This document shows, in pieces, positions 1 through 5,073 of a DNA stretch of 5,073 bases. This stretch comes from Candidatus Parcubacteria bacterium (GTDB lineage: Bacteria; Patescibacteriota; Patescibacteriia; JAACEG01): assembly GCA_023135505.1 (NCBI GenBank), contig JAGLTA010000121.1, positions 1 to 5,073 on the forward strand, given 5' to 3'. The position numbers and the translations under genes are program-made. The notes beneath the pieces were generated by a model. It was not told the origin of the DNA and ran no database searches. It saw nothing but the letters and a program-made list of their open reading frames with translations. Each line of letters opens with the position of its first letter. The stretch's first letter is position 1.

Positions 1-418
1 AAACTTTTAATTGTTCTGTTAAATTAAAAAATAATCCCCGATTTCGCCCGACTGCATACGCCTGATCAACCGCATTTTCTAAATCAAAAATAAGAATTTC
101 ATTTATTAAACTTAAATCGCTTGCAGAAGTTATAACTGGATTGACCACAACTTCTTTGTTTTTATATTTAAAAAACAGCCCTTGCTGTAAAAATTGATCA
201 GCTGCTTTTCTTAATTCAGACAAAGACTCTGTCTTTGTCTTTTTAGACATATCAATATTATTGATTATAACTCCTGAATAAATCCTATCTTGATAATAAA
301 ATTGATGCGCTGAAACCGCTCCGGCTAATAATGCGGCAAAAACAAAAAAACCGACAGCAAAAGAGATAAGCCATCGGTTTTTTAATATATTTTTAATATT
401 GTTAATAATCTTATTCAT
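1..418 (-). CDS. VanW-family (PG_binding_4-like) membrane-anchored protein, N-terminal part
   Basis: An open frame of 139 codons begins with ATG at 418-416 and runs off the left edge without a stop, so only the N-terminus is here. Seen: a short basic head (MNKIINNIKNILKNR), one hydrophobic segment at about residues 17-37 (membrane anchor or uncleaved signal), then an extracellular-type region. The motif IYSGVIINNIDMS (46-58) matches the 'yPGV.v.g.dvs' opening typical of VanW/YoaR-like proteins. DLENAVDQAYAVGRNRG (about 113-129) matches the 'A...GR.g' part of the PG_binding_4 domain. The family is associated with the cell envelope and peptidoglycan; its exact activity is unclear and the VanW name does not imply vancomycin resistance. 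The VanW domain itself would lie beyond the edge. The start overlaps the stop of the preceding 111-codon gene by 8 bases with only a weak purine-rich stretch upstream, which suggests translational coupling. The family call rests on remembered motifs, not a search. Confidence 0.75.
   Translation of the reverse strand, partial: MNKIINNIKNILKNRWLISFAVGFFVFAALLAGAVSAHQFYYQDRIYSGVIINNIDMSKKTKTESLSELRKAADQFLQQGLFFKYKNKEVVVNPVITSASDLSLINEILIFDLENAVDQAYAVGRNRGLFFNLTEQLKV
218..240. repeat. Perfect 10-bp inverted repeat inside the VanW-type gene
   Basis: Arms agacaaagac (218-227) and gtctttgtct (231-240) are exact reverse complements around a 3-base loop. On the plus strand the second arm runs into a short T tract (240-244), giving a terminator-like shape antisense to the gene. 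On the coding strand it lies in the codons for KKTKTESLSE. The repeat is certain; a function is not, because a lysine/threonine/serine-rich stretch in an AT-rich gene can produce such symmetry by chance. Confidence 0.6.
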
Positions 419-746
419 CTTTATTCTCTATTTTTAATAATTGATTAAGCATTTCTTTGGCAATAATATCAATATCAGTTAAAGGAATTTCAATTTCCCC
501 AGCTTCTCTGTTTCTTAAATTATTAGGAATATCATCTTTTGGTATATTTAGTGTGCCATATTTAGTTTTAATGTCAATAGAAGATCCGTCTGGGTTTTTC
601 TGAAATCTGCCTTTAATAGTATATGGCAACTTATCTTTTTCTTCTCTCTTTTTTTCTATTTCTTCAAATGATTTAGTGTCTGTACTTTTAATTTCATTTG
701 GGTTTTCAATTTTTGGAAATTCTAACATAAAATTTAAAAACGCCAT
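411..746 (-). CDS. Small hypothetical protein (111 aa) coupled to the VanW-type gene
   Basis: I do not recognise this protein. It has no signal peptide and no clear membrane segment. Residues 20-40 are charged and probably helical (FEEIEKKREEKDK). A central part, about 42-90, looks beta-rich (YTIKGRF, SSIDIKTKYGTLNIP, GEIEIPL), like a small barrel. The C-terminus (93-108, IIAKEMLNQLLKIENK) looks helical. The ATG at 746-744 has no Shine-Dalgarno sequence. A second in-frame ATG at 728-726 (MLEFPKIE) is the alternative start and also lacks one. With the promoter at 762-790 the leader would be only about ten bases, so translation may be near-leaderless. The TAA at 413-411 lies within the first codons of the next gene, giving an 8-base overlap typical of a co-translated pair. 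That pairing suggests an envelope-related or regulatory role, but this is only context. Confidence 0.72.
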   Translation of the reverse strand: MAFLNFMLEFPKIENPNEIKSTDTKSFEEIEKKREEKDKLPYTIKGRFQKNPDGSSIDIKTKYGTLNIPKDDIPNNLRNREAGEIEIPLTDIDIIAKEMLNQLLKIENKDE

Positions 747-761
747 TCTAAGTTTAGAGGC

Positions 762-790
762 ATTATAATATTCTTATATTTTTTAATCAA
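762..790 (-). promoter_or_regulatory. Proximal sigma-70-like promoter of the 111-aa/VanW unit
   Basis: Read on the minus strand, TTGATT (790-785) and a perfect TATAAT (767-762) are separated by 17 bases. Transcription would start near 755, only about nine bases before the ATG at 746, so transcripts would be almost leaderless. The -35 box abuts and shares bases with the hairpin at 789-806. In such AT-rich DNA a TATAAT alone is weak evidence; the -35 box and exact 17-base spacing raise the confidence. Confidence 0.5.
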
Positions 791-813
791 GCAGGAGTTT
801 CTGCTTTTTTTTT
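789..813 (+). terminator. Small hairpin with T9 tract, terminator-like on the plus strand
   Basis: AAGCAG (789-794) and CTGCTT (801-806) form a 6-bp stem with a 6-base loop, and the T run spans 805-813. As an intrinsic terminator it works only for plus-strand transcription, where no gene is visible, so it would stop antisense transcripts. For minus-strand transcripts from the distal promoter, the same hairpin would sit near the 5' end of the leader, preceded by an A run. It could be an operator or a stabilising 5' hairpin. The stem is short and function is unproven. Confidence 0.38.
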
Positions 814-822
814 GAATTTTGT

Positions 823-850
823 ATTATATCATCACAAAATAAAATGTCAA
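823..850 (-). promoter_or_regulatory. Distal sigma-70 promoter, near consensus with extended -10
   Basis: On the minus strand a perfect TTGACA (850-845), a 16-base spacer and a perfect TATAAT (828-823) are present. The -10 box is preceded by TG one base away (TGATATAAT), an extended -10. This is the best promoter in the window. Start would be near 816, giving a leader of about 70 bases before the ATG at 746 that includes the hairpin at 789-806. It begins 44 bases after the helicase gene ends, so it serves the 111-aa/VanW unit. Confidence 0.68.
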
Positions 851-893
851 TGGCTTGTAGTATATTTTTATATTACCACCTGCTTTAAAAAAA

Positions 894-3800
894 TCAATAT
901 TTTGGTTTAATACCTAAATCGTCAAATTTATCCCATAAAGAATCTAACGCTTTTTCTCTATATCTATAAAAAACGCTTCCTGTCAACCTCCAAAAAGTCC
1001 ATCCTGATCTTTCTAAAATTTCTTGCCTCTCAATATCTTCTTGCCATTTATCTATTTTATTATGATATTGATCTCCATCGCATTCAATTGCAAGTTTCGC
1101 ATTCTCCCCCTGTACAACAAGGTCAATTTTATATCCCGCAACTTCATATTGCGGAATAACTTTATATCCCGCATTGATTATAATTTTAGCAACCTCAATT
1201 TCAAAATCGCTATCAGCTTTTTCTTTTACTATTTGTAATCCTGATTTTCTTTCTTCTATTTTGTGATTATAAAACCAATCTAAAATTCGTTTTCTTAAAT
1301 CGTTAGGGTTTGATAATTTGTCTTTTGGTATTGAATGGAAAAGAATCATCTTATTTTTTGCTCGAGACATCGCAACATTAATTCGTTGTTTATTCATACT
1401 TTTATTACCATCACCGAGAGCCATTATGGTCTTATCAGGGTTATGCAAATCAGGAGCTCTAACCATAGATATAAGCATAATATCTCTTTCGTCACCTTGA
1501 AATACATATGGATCTCCACAAATAATTTTTCTTTTCTCAATTTCTTTTGATGAAATAGTTTCACTAATTAATTTTGTAATATATTTTTGCTGATCTTTTC
1601 CTAAGAGAGAAACAATGCCGAAAGTTATTGATTGCATTTCTCCGTCTTCATCTGTTTCTTTATATTTATCATCCTGAAGCATTTCTTTTAACTTTTTTAT
1701 TATTGCTTCTGCTTCCGGTTTATTTATCTTTGCATTTGTTTCTTCAAAACCATTTTCCACAAAAACAGCTTCTAACACTGGATCTAATCTGTATTTTGGT
1801 AGTTGATCTCGTAAAATTTTTAATTCCCCTTTATAAGATAATGCATTGCTAAATCCAATTATTTCCTCAATAGATCGAAAATGTTCTGTTAAAGTAATAG
1901 TGTCTGTCATTTTTATTTTAGCGATATTAAATAGGCTGGATGTATTTGAAAAATGATGACTATTTGGGATTTTAGATATATAGCGCGTGATTAAGTCGGT
2001 TACCACATTTTCATTAGTAAACGAAGTTGGACTTACCTGTTTTTCATCACCAACAACAAGCAATTTTTTCCCAATATACGCAATGTTTAATCCGCGAGTG
2101 TCAACTTGGCTTGCTTCATCAAAAATAACAACATCAAACATACCCGCTTTAGGATCAGGAAATAATTGATGTATTGTGTTTACAGGCATAATCCAAACAG
2201 GAACCGCGCTACCGCCGATTTTTAATGAATTTTTAGCATTGTTCATATGCTTTGGACCATGTTTTCCCGTAAATTTTCCACCTTTCTCCATGCTTAAAGC
2301 AAAAGAAGTAAGCGCCTCTTTTTGTTTTTTTGTAACTCGTTTTTTTAAATGCATCCAAGCAGAAATTTCTACAAGATTTTTTACCAAACCCATTTCTTGT
2401 TTCTTTAATCTTTGTAATTTTCTGCTTATTTGAGATATAGGATCACCTGAATGTAATTTGTCTAGCCAGCTAATCAATCTTTGCCATTTCCAGTTTTTTT
2501 CTATATTGAGTTTTACATTGCCGTCTTTTTTTATAGCAAATTTAATTTCATCAATTGTTTTGGGAAGTTTTGCTTTTAGCACATCTTCAATTAATTTTAT
2601 TTCTTCTGATTTATTTTGTTTATCAATAAGATCTGGTATTTGCTTATAAAAAACTTTTATTTTATCTAAATCTTCTGTTTCTAAATTTTGTAGATACGCA
2701 ATAACATTTTTATGATTATGTTTATTTAATTTTAATTTTTGTATTGCGTTACTAAAAATTTCGTTTTGTAATTTAGAGTATTCTATAGATAACTTTTTTC
2801 GCTCATTTAATTCTTCTATTTCTTTTCTTGTAGAAATTATTTTTTCAATATTTTTTTCTCTGATATATGTGGCAAGCAAAAGAGTTGTTTTGTGTGCATT
2901 ATCTTTTTCAAAATCTGTGGCTATTCCATCTATAAAATCTTTATATTCATCGGTCTTAAAATATGAAAGAAAATTATCAAAAACTGTTATAGATTTTTCT
3001 ACAAAAGATAAATCAAAAATATCTACTTTATTGAATAGTTTGTAGTTTTTGATAATTGTTTTTAATTTGGAGTTATTTTTTTCAAAATAAATAATGCGAT
3101 CTATACTACTCACAAGTCCCTCAAATTCTACTATATTAAATGGAATCGGAAATTCTTTTTTATTAGTCATAACTTGAAAAGCTTGTTTCCAGATATTTCT
3201 TAAGCTGTCTTCAATTTTTATTTTTAAGAAGTGCGCATTTACAATTTCAATATCGCCATTATTATAAATTTCTTTTCCATCAATTTTTATATTTTTTATG
3301 AATTTTTTTATGTTCAAGCTAAATAACAATCCAATGCCCTTTTTAACTTTACCGCCATTGTTTTTTGCCTGTTCTGCAATTTTAGAAATTATTTCCAATG
3401 CGGGTATATAATCTATTTTATATCCATTAGTTAAGTCTACTTTTTTACCAAGTAAAATACTGTCAGATTCGCTATATTTTTTCAGTAGTTTGTTAATTTT
3501 TGTTAATATGTTTTCCCATCTTTGCTTTTGATTGTTATTCTTTAATATTTCAAATAATTCTTTTTCGTACGGCTCATTAAAAGAAAGCAAAATTTTTTTA
3601 AGTTTTTTTAAAAAATTATGGATATCCAAAATACTACTTTGTCTTCTCGCGTCAAAGAGATTTGATTTTGGAATATTAAATTTTGTAAAAAATTCAATTT
3701 TTTTTAAGTATCTTTCAAATTCTAAAGACTTTCCTTTATGTACATTATACTCATTTATATTTTCTTCTATATTATCTATATTGTTTAAGTCTTTATTATT

Positions 3801-3998
3801 TGAGACATACAATTTAAATAATTGCAACTCTTCTTTATTCAGTTCTTTGTTTAATTCAAAAAAACGCTCTAAAATGTCCACTGGTGGCAATGTATCAATA
3901 ACTGGAATTCTATCTAATTTTACAAAATCCCATATCTCACTATCAGCACTCTTTAGCGCTGATATGTAATTATTTATTTTAGTTTGAGAAATAATCAA
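894..3998 (-). CDS. SF1 (UPF1/Dna2-like, AAA_11/AAA_12) helicase C-terminal part with Vsr/DUF559-like endonuclease domain
   Basis: This 1,034-residue frame holds most of the helicase. Residues 1 to about 500 are a lysine-rich, mainly helical insert, including a coiled-coil-like stretch at about 380-425. The conserved lead-in AVPVWIMP (598-605) precedes motif II, FDEASQVD (626-633). Then come motif III VVGDEKQ (648-654), motif IV LTEHFRS (703-709), motif V FQGDERD (833-839) and motif VI NVAMSRAK (874-881). Residues about 928-1034 form a PD-(D/E)xK nuclease of the Vsr/DUF559 type: E933/E935, D959 in YKIDLVV, then IECDGDQYH (971-979) with E972 and D974, and EDIERQEILERSGW. The expected activity is ATP-driven translocation on nucleic acid coupled to DNA cleavage, as in phage-defence or restriction proteins. 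The start at 3998 is a TTG with no ribosome binding site, and the same frame is open and coding-like up to the TAA at 4160. It is therefore not a true start. The gene ends with TGA at 896-894, with a backup TAA three codons on. Confidence 0.9.
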   Translation of the reverse strand: MIISQTKINNYISALKSADSEIWDFVKLDRIPVIDTLPPVDILERFFELNKELNKEELQLFKLYVSNNKDLNNIDNIEENINEYNVHKGKSLEFERYLKKIEFFTKFNIPKSNLFDARRQSSILDIHNFLKKLKKILLSFNEPYEKELFEILKNNNQKQRWENILTKINKLLKKYSESDSILLGKKVDLTNGYKIDYIPALEIISKIAEQAKNNGGKVKKGIGLLFSLNIKKFIKNIKIDGKEIYNNGDIEIVNAHFLKIKIEDSLRNIWKQAFQVMTNKKEFPIPFNIVEFEGLVSSIDRIIYFEKNNSKLKTIIKNYKLFNKVDIFDLSFVEKSITVFDNFLSYFKTDEYKDFIDGIATDFEKDNAHKTTLLLATYIREKNIEKIISTRKEIEELNERKKLSIEYSKLQNEIFSNAIQKLKLNKHNHKNVIAYLQNLETEDLDKIKVFYKQIPDLIDKQNKSEEIKLIEDVLKAKLPKTIDEIKFAIKKDGNVKLNIEKNWKWQRLISWLDKLHSGDPISQISRKLQRLKKQEMGLVKNLVEISAWMHLKKRVTKKQKEALTSFALSMEKGGKFTGKHGPKHMNNAKNSLKIGGSAVPVWIMPVNTIHQLFPDPKAGMFDVVIFDEASQVDTRGLNIAYIGKKLLVVGDEKQVSPTSFTNENVVTDLITRYISKIPNSHHFSNTSSLFNIAKIKMTDTITLTEHFRSIEEIIGFSNALSYKGELKILRDQLPKYRLDPVLEAVFVENGFEETNAKINKPEAEAIIKKLKEMLQDDKYKETDEDGEMQSITFGIVSLLGKDQQKYITKLISETISSKEIEKRKIICGDPYVFQGDERDIMLISMVRAPDLHNPDKTIMALGDGNKSMNKQRINVAMSRAKNKMILFHSIPKDKLSNPNDLRKRILDWFYNHKIEERKSGLQIVKEKADSDFEIEVAKIIINAGYKVIPQYEVAGYKIDLVVQGENAKLAIECDGDQYHNKIDKWQEDIERQEILERSGWTFWRLTGSVFYRYREKALDSLWDKFDDLGIKPKY

Positions 3999-4157
3999 AT
4001 CGTTATCATAATGAATATTGTCTGAAATTTTAAACTCGTTGTTATTTTGAAATTCAGCAATAAATTTAGCAGAAGCAATAGGTGAAAATTTTTCTGTTTC
4101 TATTGTTATTTCCTCTCTGGAATCCAGAAGAGATTTTTTTTCAAATTCGTTATTTTT

Positions 4158-4160
4158 TTA
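4158..4160 (-). other. In-frame TAA interrupting the helicase gene
   Basis: The frame of the 1,034-codon piece, followed upstream, meets TAA at 4160-4158. Beyond it the same frame continues as plausible helicase sequence (ELQEIRETIA before, KNNEFEKKSLLDSREE after). Because the frame is identical on both sides, a single substitution or a whole-codon change explains it, not a one-base indel. It lies in the sequence tcgcaTAAAAAAAtaacg, next to an A7 run. The stretch 3999-4297, without a called gene, is this helicase sequence. Confidence 0.75.
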
Positions 4161-4297
4161 TGCGATTGTTTCTCTAATTTCTTGTAATTCTTTTTGTTTT
4201 CGCTCTCTTTTTTTATTCGTAAATTTTATGTTATCTGATAAAGTTGTATTTATTTTAGATATAGATAATTGTAAATCACTATTTCTGGAATTTGTCT

Positions 4298-4921
4298 CTA
4301 CTTGTGATACCACCATACTCCTAATTTTTTTGGTATTTTATTTTTTAGTACAGAAAGGGCTTGCCCAGTTTGAGATGTAACTAAAACTGTTTTTCCGAGT
4401 GCGAGAAATCTTGATATTAAATTTGCAATTGTATGTGTTTTTCCTGTTCCCGGAGGACCTTGCACAACAGATCCATAATTTGATTCAATTTGATTGGCAA
4501 TTCTTTTTTGCTCATCATTATACGTAAGTGGAAAATATAACTCACCATCTATCTCTCCATCGGATTGGGCATCCTTATTATTATCTGATTCAATTAATTC
4601 ATCAGAGTCGTCCTTTTTATCATTATCACAAATTAAATCATCCAAAAACGGAGTTAAAGTACCATTATTTTTTATATCTTCCTGAATTTTTTTTGCATAG
4701 TCAGCCCAACTTTTTCCACTCTTTTTTAATAAAAATAAGTGATGGAAGTTAAATGCTGTTGGTTGCATTTTGGTAACGACTTCTTTTTCTCTATCATTAT
4801 ATTTTGATTCACCGTCTGGGGAGATGTAATGGACTAATTGCTGTAAATATTTATGAATCAAGCCATGATTCCAAATATCAAAATCGCCATTATTTATTTT
4901 TTTATTGATTCTTTCAGCCAA
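4298..4921 (-). CDS. SF1 helicase N-terminal part with Walker A, frameshifted at its end
   Basis: Residues 1-199 of this 207-codon frame belong to the same helicase as the downstream piece. Seen: a region that looks like the linker before the motor domain (QPTAFNFHHLFLLKKSGKSW, 53-72), an acidic spacer (about 97-126, DNDKKDDSDE), and a Q-motif-like LTYNDEQKRIANQI (132-145). Walker A QGPPGTGKT follows at 154-162, then motif Ia VLVTSQTGQAL (179-189). The last eight residues (LGVWWYHK) are off-frame products after the A7 run, and the TAG at 4300-4298 is an accidental stop. The start at 4921 is TTG without a ribosome binding site. The frame stays open and coding-like for 46 more codons to 5059 (IIIEFDPDRN, TFFDVSFVRETL) before a TAA at 5062-5060, so the true start is upstream, outside the window. 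On its own this piece lacks motifs II-VI and could not be an active helicase. Confidence 0.85.
   Translation of the reverse strand: MAERINKKINNGDFDIWNHGLIHKYLQQLVHYISPDGESKYNDREKEVVTKMQPTAFNFHHLFLLKKSGKSWADYAKKIQEDIKNNGTLTPFLDDLICDNDKKDDSDELIESDNNKDAQSDGEIDGELYFPLTYNDEQKRIANQIESNYGSVVQGPPGTGKTHTIANLISRFLALGKTVLVTSQTGQALSVLKNKIPKKLGVWWYHK
4325..4331 (-). other. Frame break at A7 (A AAA AAA heptamer) in the helicase gene
   Basis: On the coding strand the zero frame reads CCA AAA AAA TTA GGA and soon stops at TAG. Shifting back by one base gives AAA AAA ATT AGG AGT ATG and continues as helicase sequence (IRSMVVSQVE), in the frame of the large downstream piece. One missing A explains it. The heptamer in register with the zero frame is A AAA AAA, also a classical -1 slippery sequence, so recoding or polymerase slippage is possible. 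An AGGAG (4322-4318) immediately after could act as a stimulatory or restart Shine-Dalgarno, but it is only one base from ATG 4316 and four from GTG 4313. Confidence 0.72.
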
Positions 4922-5059
4922 TGAATCAATATCTACTAAATTTGTATTCTTGTCATCTAAAGTCTCTCTTACAAAGGAGACATCAAAAAAAGTTTTTAGG
5001 TTTGAATCTGATTTAATGGAAATAATATTTCTATCTGGATCAAATTCTATAATAATATG

Positions 5060-5062
5060 TTA
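5060..5062 (-). other. TAA in the upstream helicase frame, possible further break
   Basis: Following the Walker A frame upstream from 4921, codons remain coding-like to CAT at 5059-5057, then TAA at 5062-5060 and Trp-Thr-Ile to the edge. No ATG or GTG start lies between 5059 and 4922, so a start immediately downstream is unlikely. Either a nonsense change or a one-base error near 5050-5060 is possible; another frame reads AGQSNILL here. With only 11 bases beyond it, this cannot be resolved inside the window. Confidence 0.5.
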
Positions 5063-5073
5063 GATTGTCCAGC

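Larger units (their letters stand above)
894..5073 (-). pseudogene. Interrupted SF1 helicase with C-terminal Vsr/DUF559-like nuclease (whole locus, 5' end off the window)
   Basis: The two helicase reading frames and the sequence between them are one gene. Walker A lies in the upstream piece, while motifs II to VI and the nuclease lie in the downstream piece. The 108 codons between them are coding in character, read in the downstream frame. Three interruptions are visible: TAA at 5062-5060, a one-base frame break at the A7 run 4331-4325, and TAA at 4160-4158. Ignoring them, 5059 down to 897 gives about 1,388 codons with the start still missing. Proteins of this type usually carry a further N-terminal domain (often DUF4011), expected beyond the right edge. 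All recognised catalytic motifs are intact and the last 1,034 codons are unbroken. That is unusual for old decay and fits recent inactivation, base-calling errors in homopolymers, or recoding. If the breaks are artefacts, this should be a single CDS. Confidence 0.7.

Noticed and set aside
744..763. Mini reading frame MPLNLEWRF (ATG at 763-761) overlapping the start of the 111-aa gene as a possible leader peptide.
   Set aside because: Its ATG lies at the edge of the proximal -10 box, it has no ribosome binding site, and its composition shows nothing typical of an attenuation leader.
851..893. Possible terminator after the helicase gene: an imperfect hairpin in the sequence GTAATATAAAAATATACTAC.
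   Set aside because: The stem is almost all A-T with a mismatch, and no proper T tract follows on the minus strand, so I do not call a terminator for the helicase gene.
894..896. TGA at the end of the helicase could be a sense codon (code 4 or code 25).
   Set aside because: No other in-frame TGA occurs in the gene, tryptophans are TGG, and reading through adds only two phenylalanines before TAA. There is no support for recoding.
3940..3968. Imperfect inverted repeat TATCAGC...GCTGATA near the called start of the large helicase piece.
   Set aside because: It is a short 7-bp arm pair within coding sequence for an ALKSADS-type stretch; nothing else marks it as regulatory, and the called start there is not a true start.
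1023..3969. Several plus-strand open frames of 60-145 codons across the helicase region.
   Set aside because: They lie opposite a frame with clear helicase and nuclease motifs, are rich in Phe/Ser/Leu as expected for the complement of Lys/Glu-rich coding DNA, and lack convincing starts.
4494..4752. Two overlapping plus-strand open frames opposite the Walker A piece.
   Set aside because: They overlap each other and the better supported helicase frame; the low-complexity Ser/Leu/His composition marks them as shadows.
1..5073. CRISPR arrays, tRNA or rRNA genes, insertion sequences and attachment sites.
   Set aside because: No spaced direct repeats, no tRNA-like cloverleaf, no transposase motifs and no terminal repeats were seen on either strand.

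Overview
The window is strongly AT-rich and every credible gene is read from the minus strand, so the transcription order runs from the right edge to the left edge. A VanW-type envelope protein behind a tiny unknown gene, the low GC content and the tight spacing suggest a small-genome bacterium of the Patescibacteria (CPR) type. This taxonomic guess is an inference only. The standard code fits: no in-frame TGA occurs across about 1,380 helicase codons before the final TGA.

Right part (894-5073): this holds one very large superfamily 1 helicase-nuclease gene, cut off at the right edge and interrupted. Its pieces in order are a Walker A piece (4298-4921, coding signal back to about 5059), a bridging stretch with no called gene (about 3999-4325), and a 1,034-codon piece (894-3998). 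The long piece carries helicase motifs II to VI and a C-terminal Vsr/DUF559-like PD-(D/E)xK nuclease domain. The pieces are separated by a one-base frame break at an A7 run (4325-4331) and an in-frame TAA (4158-4160). A further TAA (5060-5062) lies upstream of the Walker A piece. Read through these breaks, the protein exceeds 1,380 residues, with roughly 770 residues between Walker A and the DEAS motif. The architecture resembles the DUF4011-helicase-Vsr class linked to phage defence. All catalytic motifs I can identify are intact, so the breaks may be sequencing or assembly errors, recent decay, or recoding for the A7 site.

Middle (747-893): a short intergenic region with two good sigma-70-like promoters pointing left, separated by a small hairpin with a T9 tract that reads as a terminator only on the plus strand.

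Left part (1-746): a two-gene unit. A 111-residue protein of unknown function overlaps by 8 bases the start of a membrane-anchored VanW/PG_binding_4-type protein, of which only the first 139 codons are present. The unit probably has its own promoters and is functionally separate from the helicase-nuclease.
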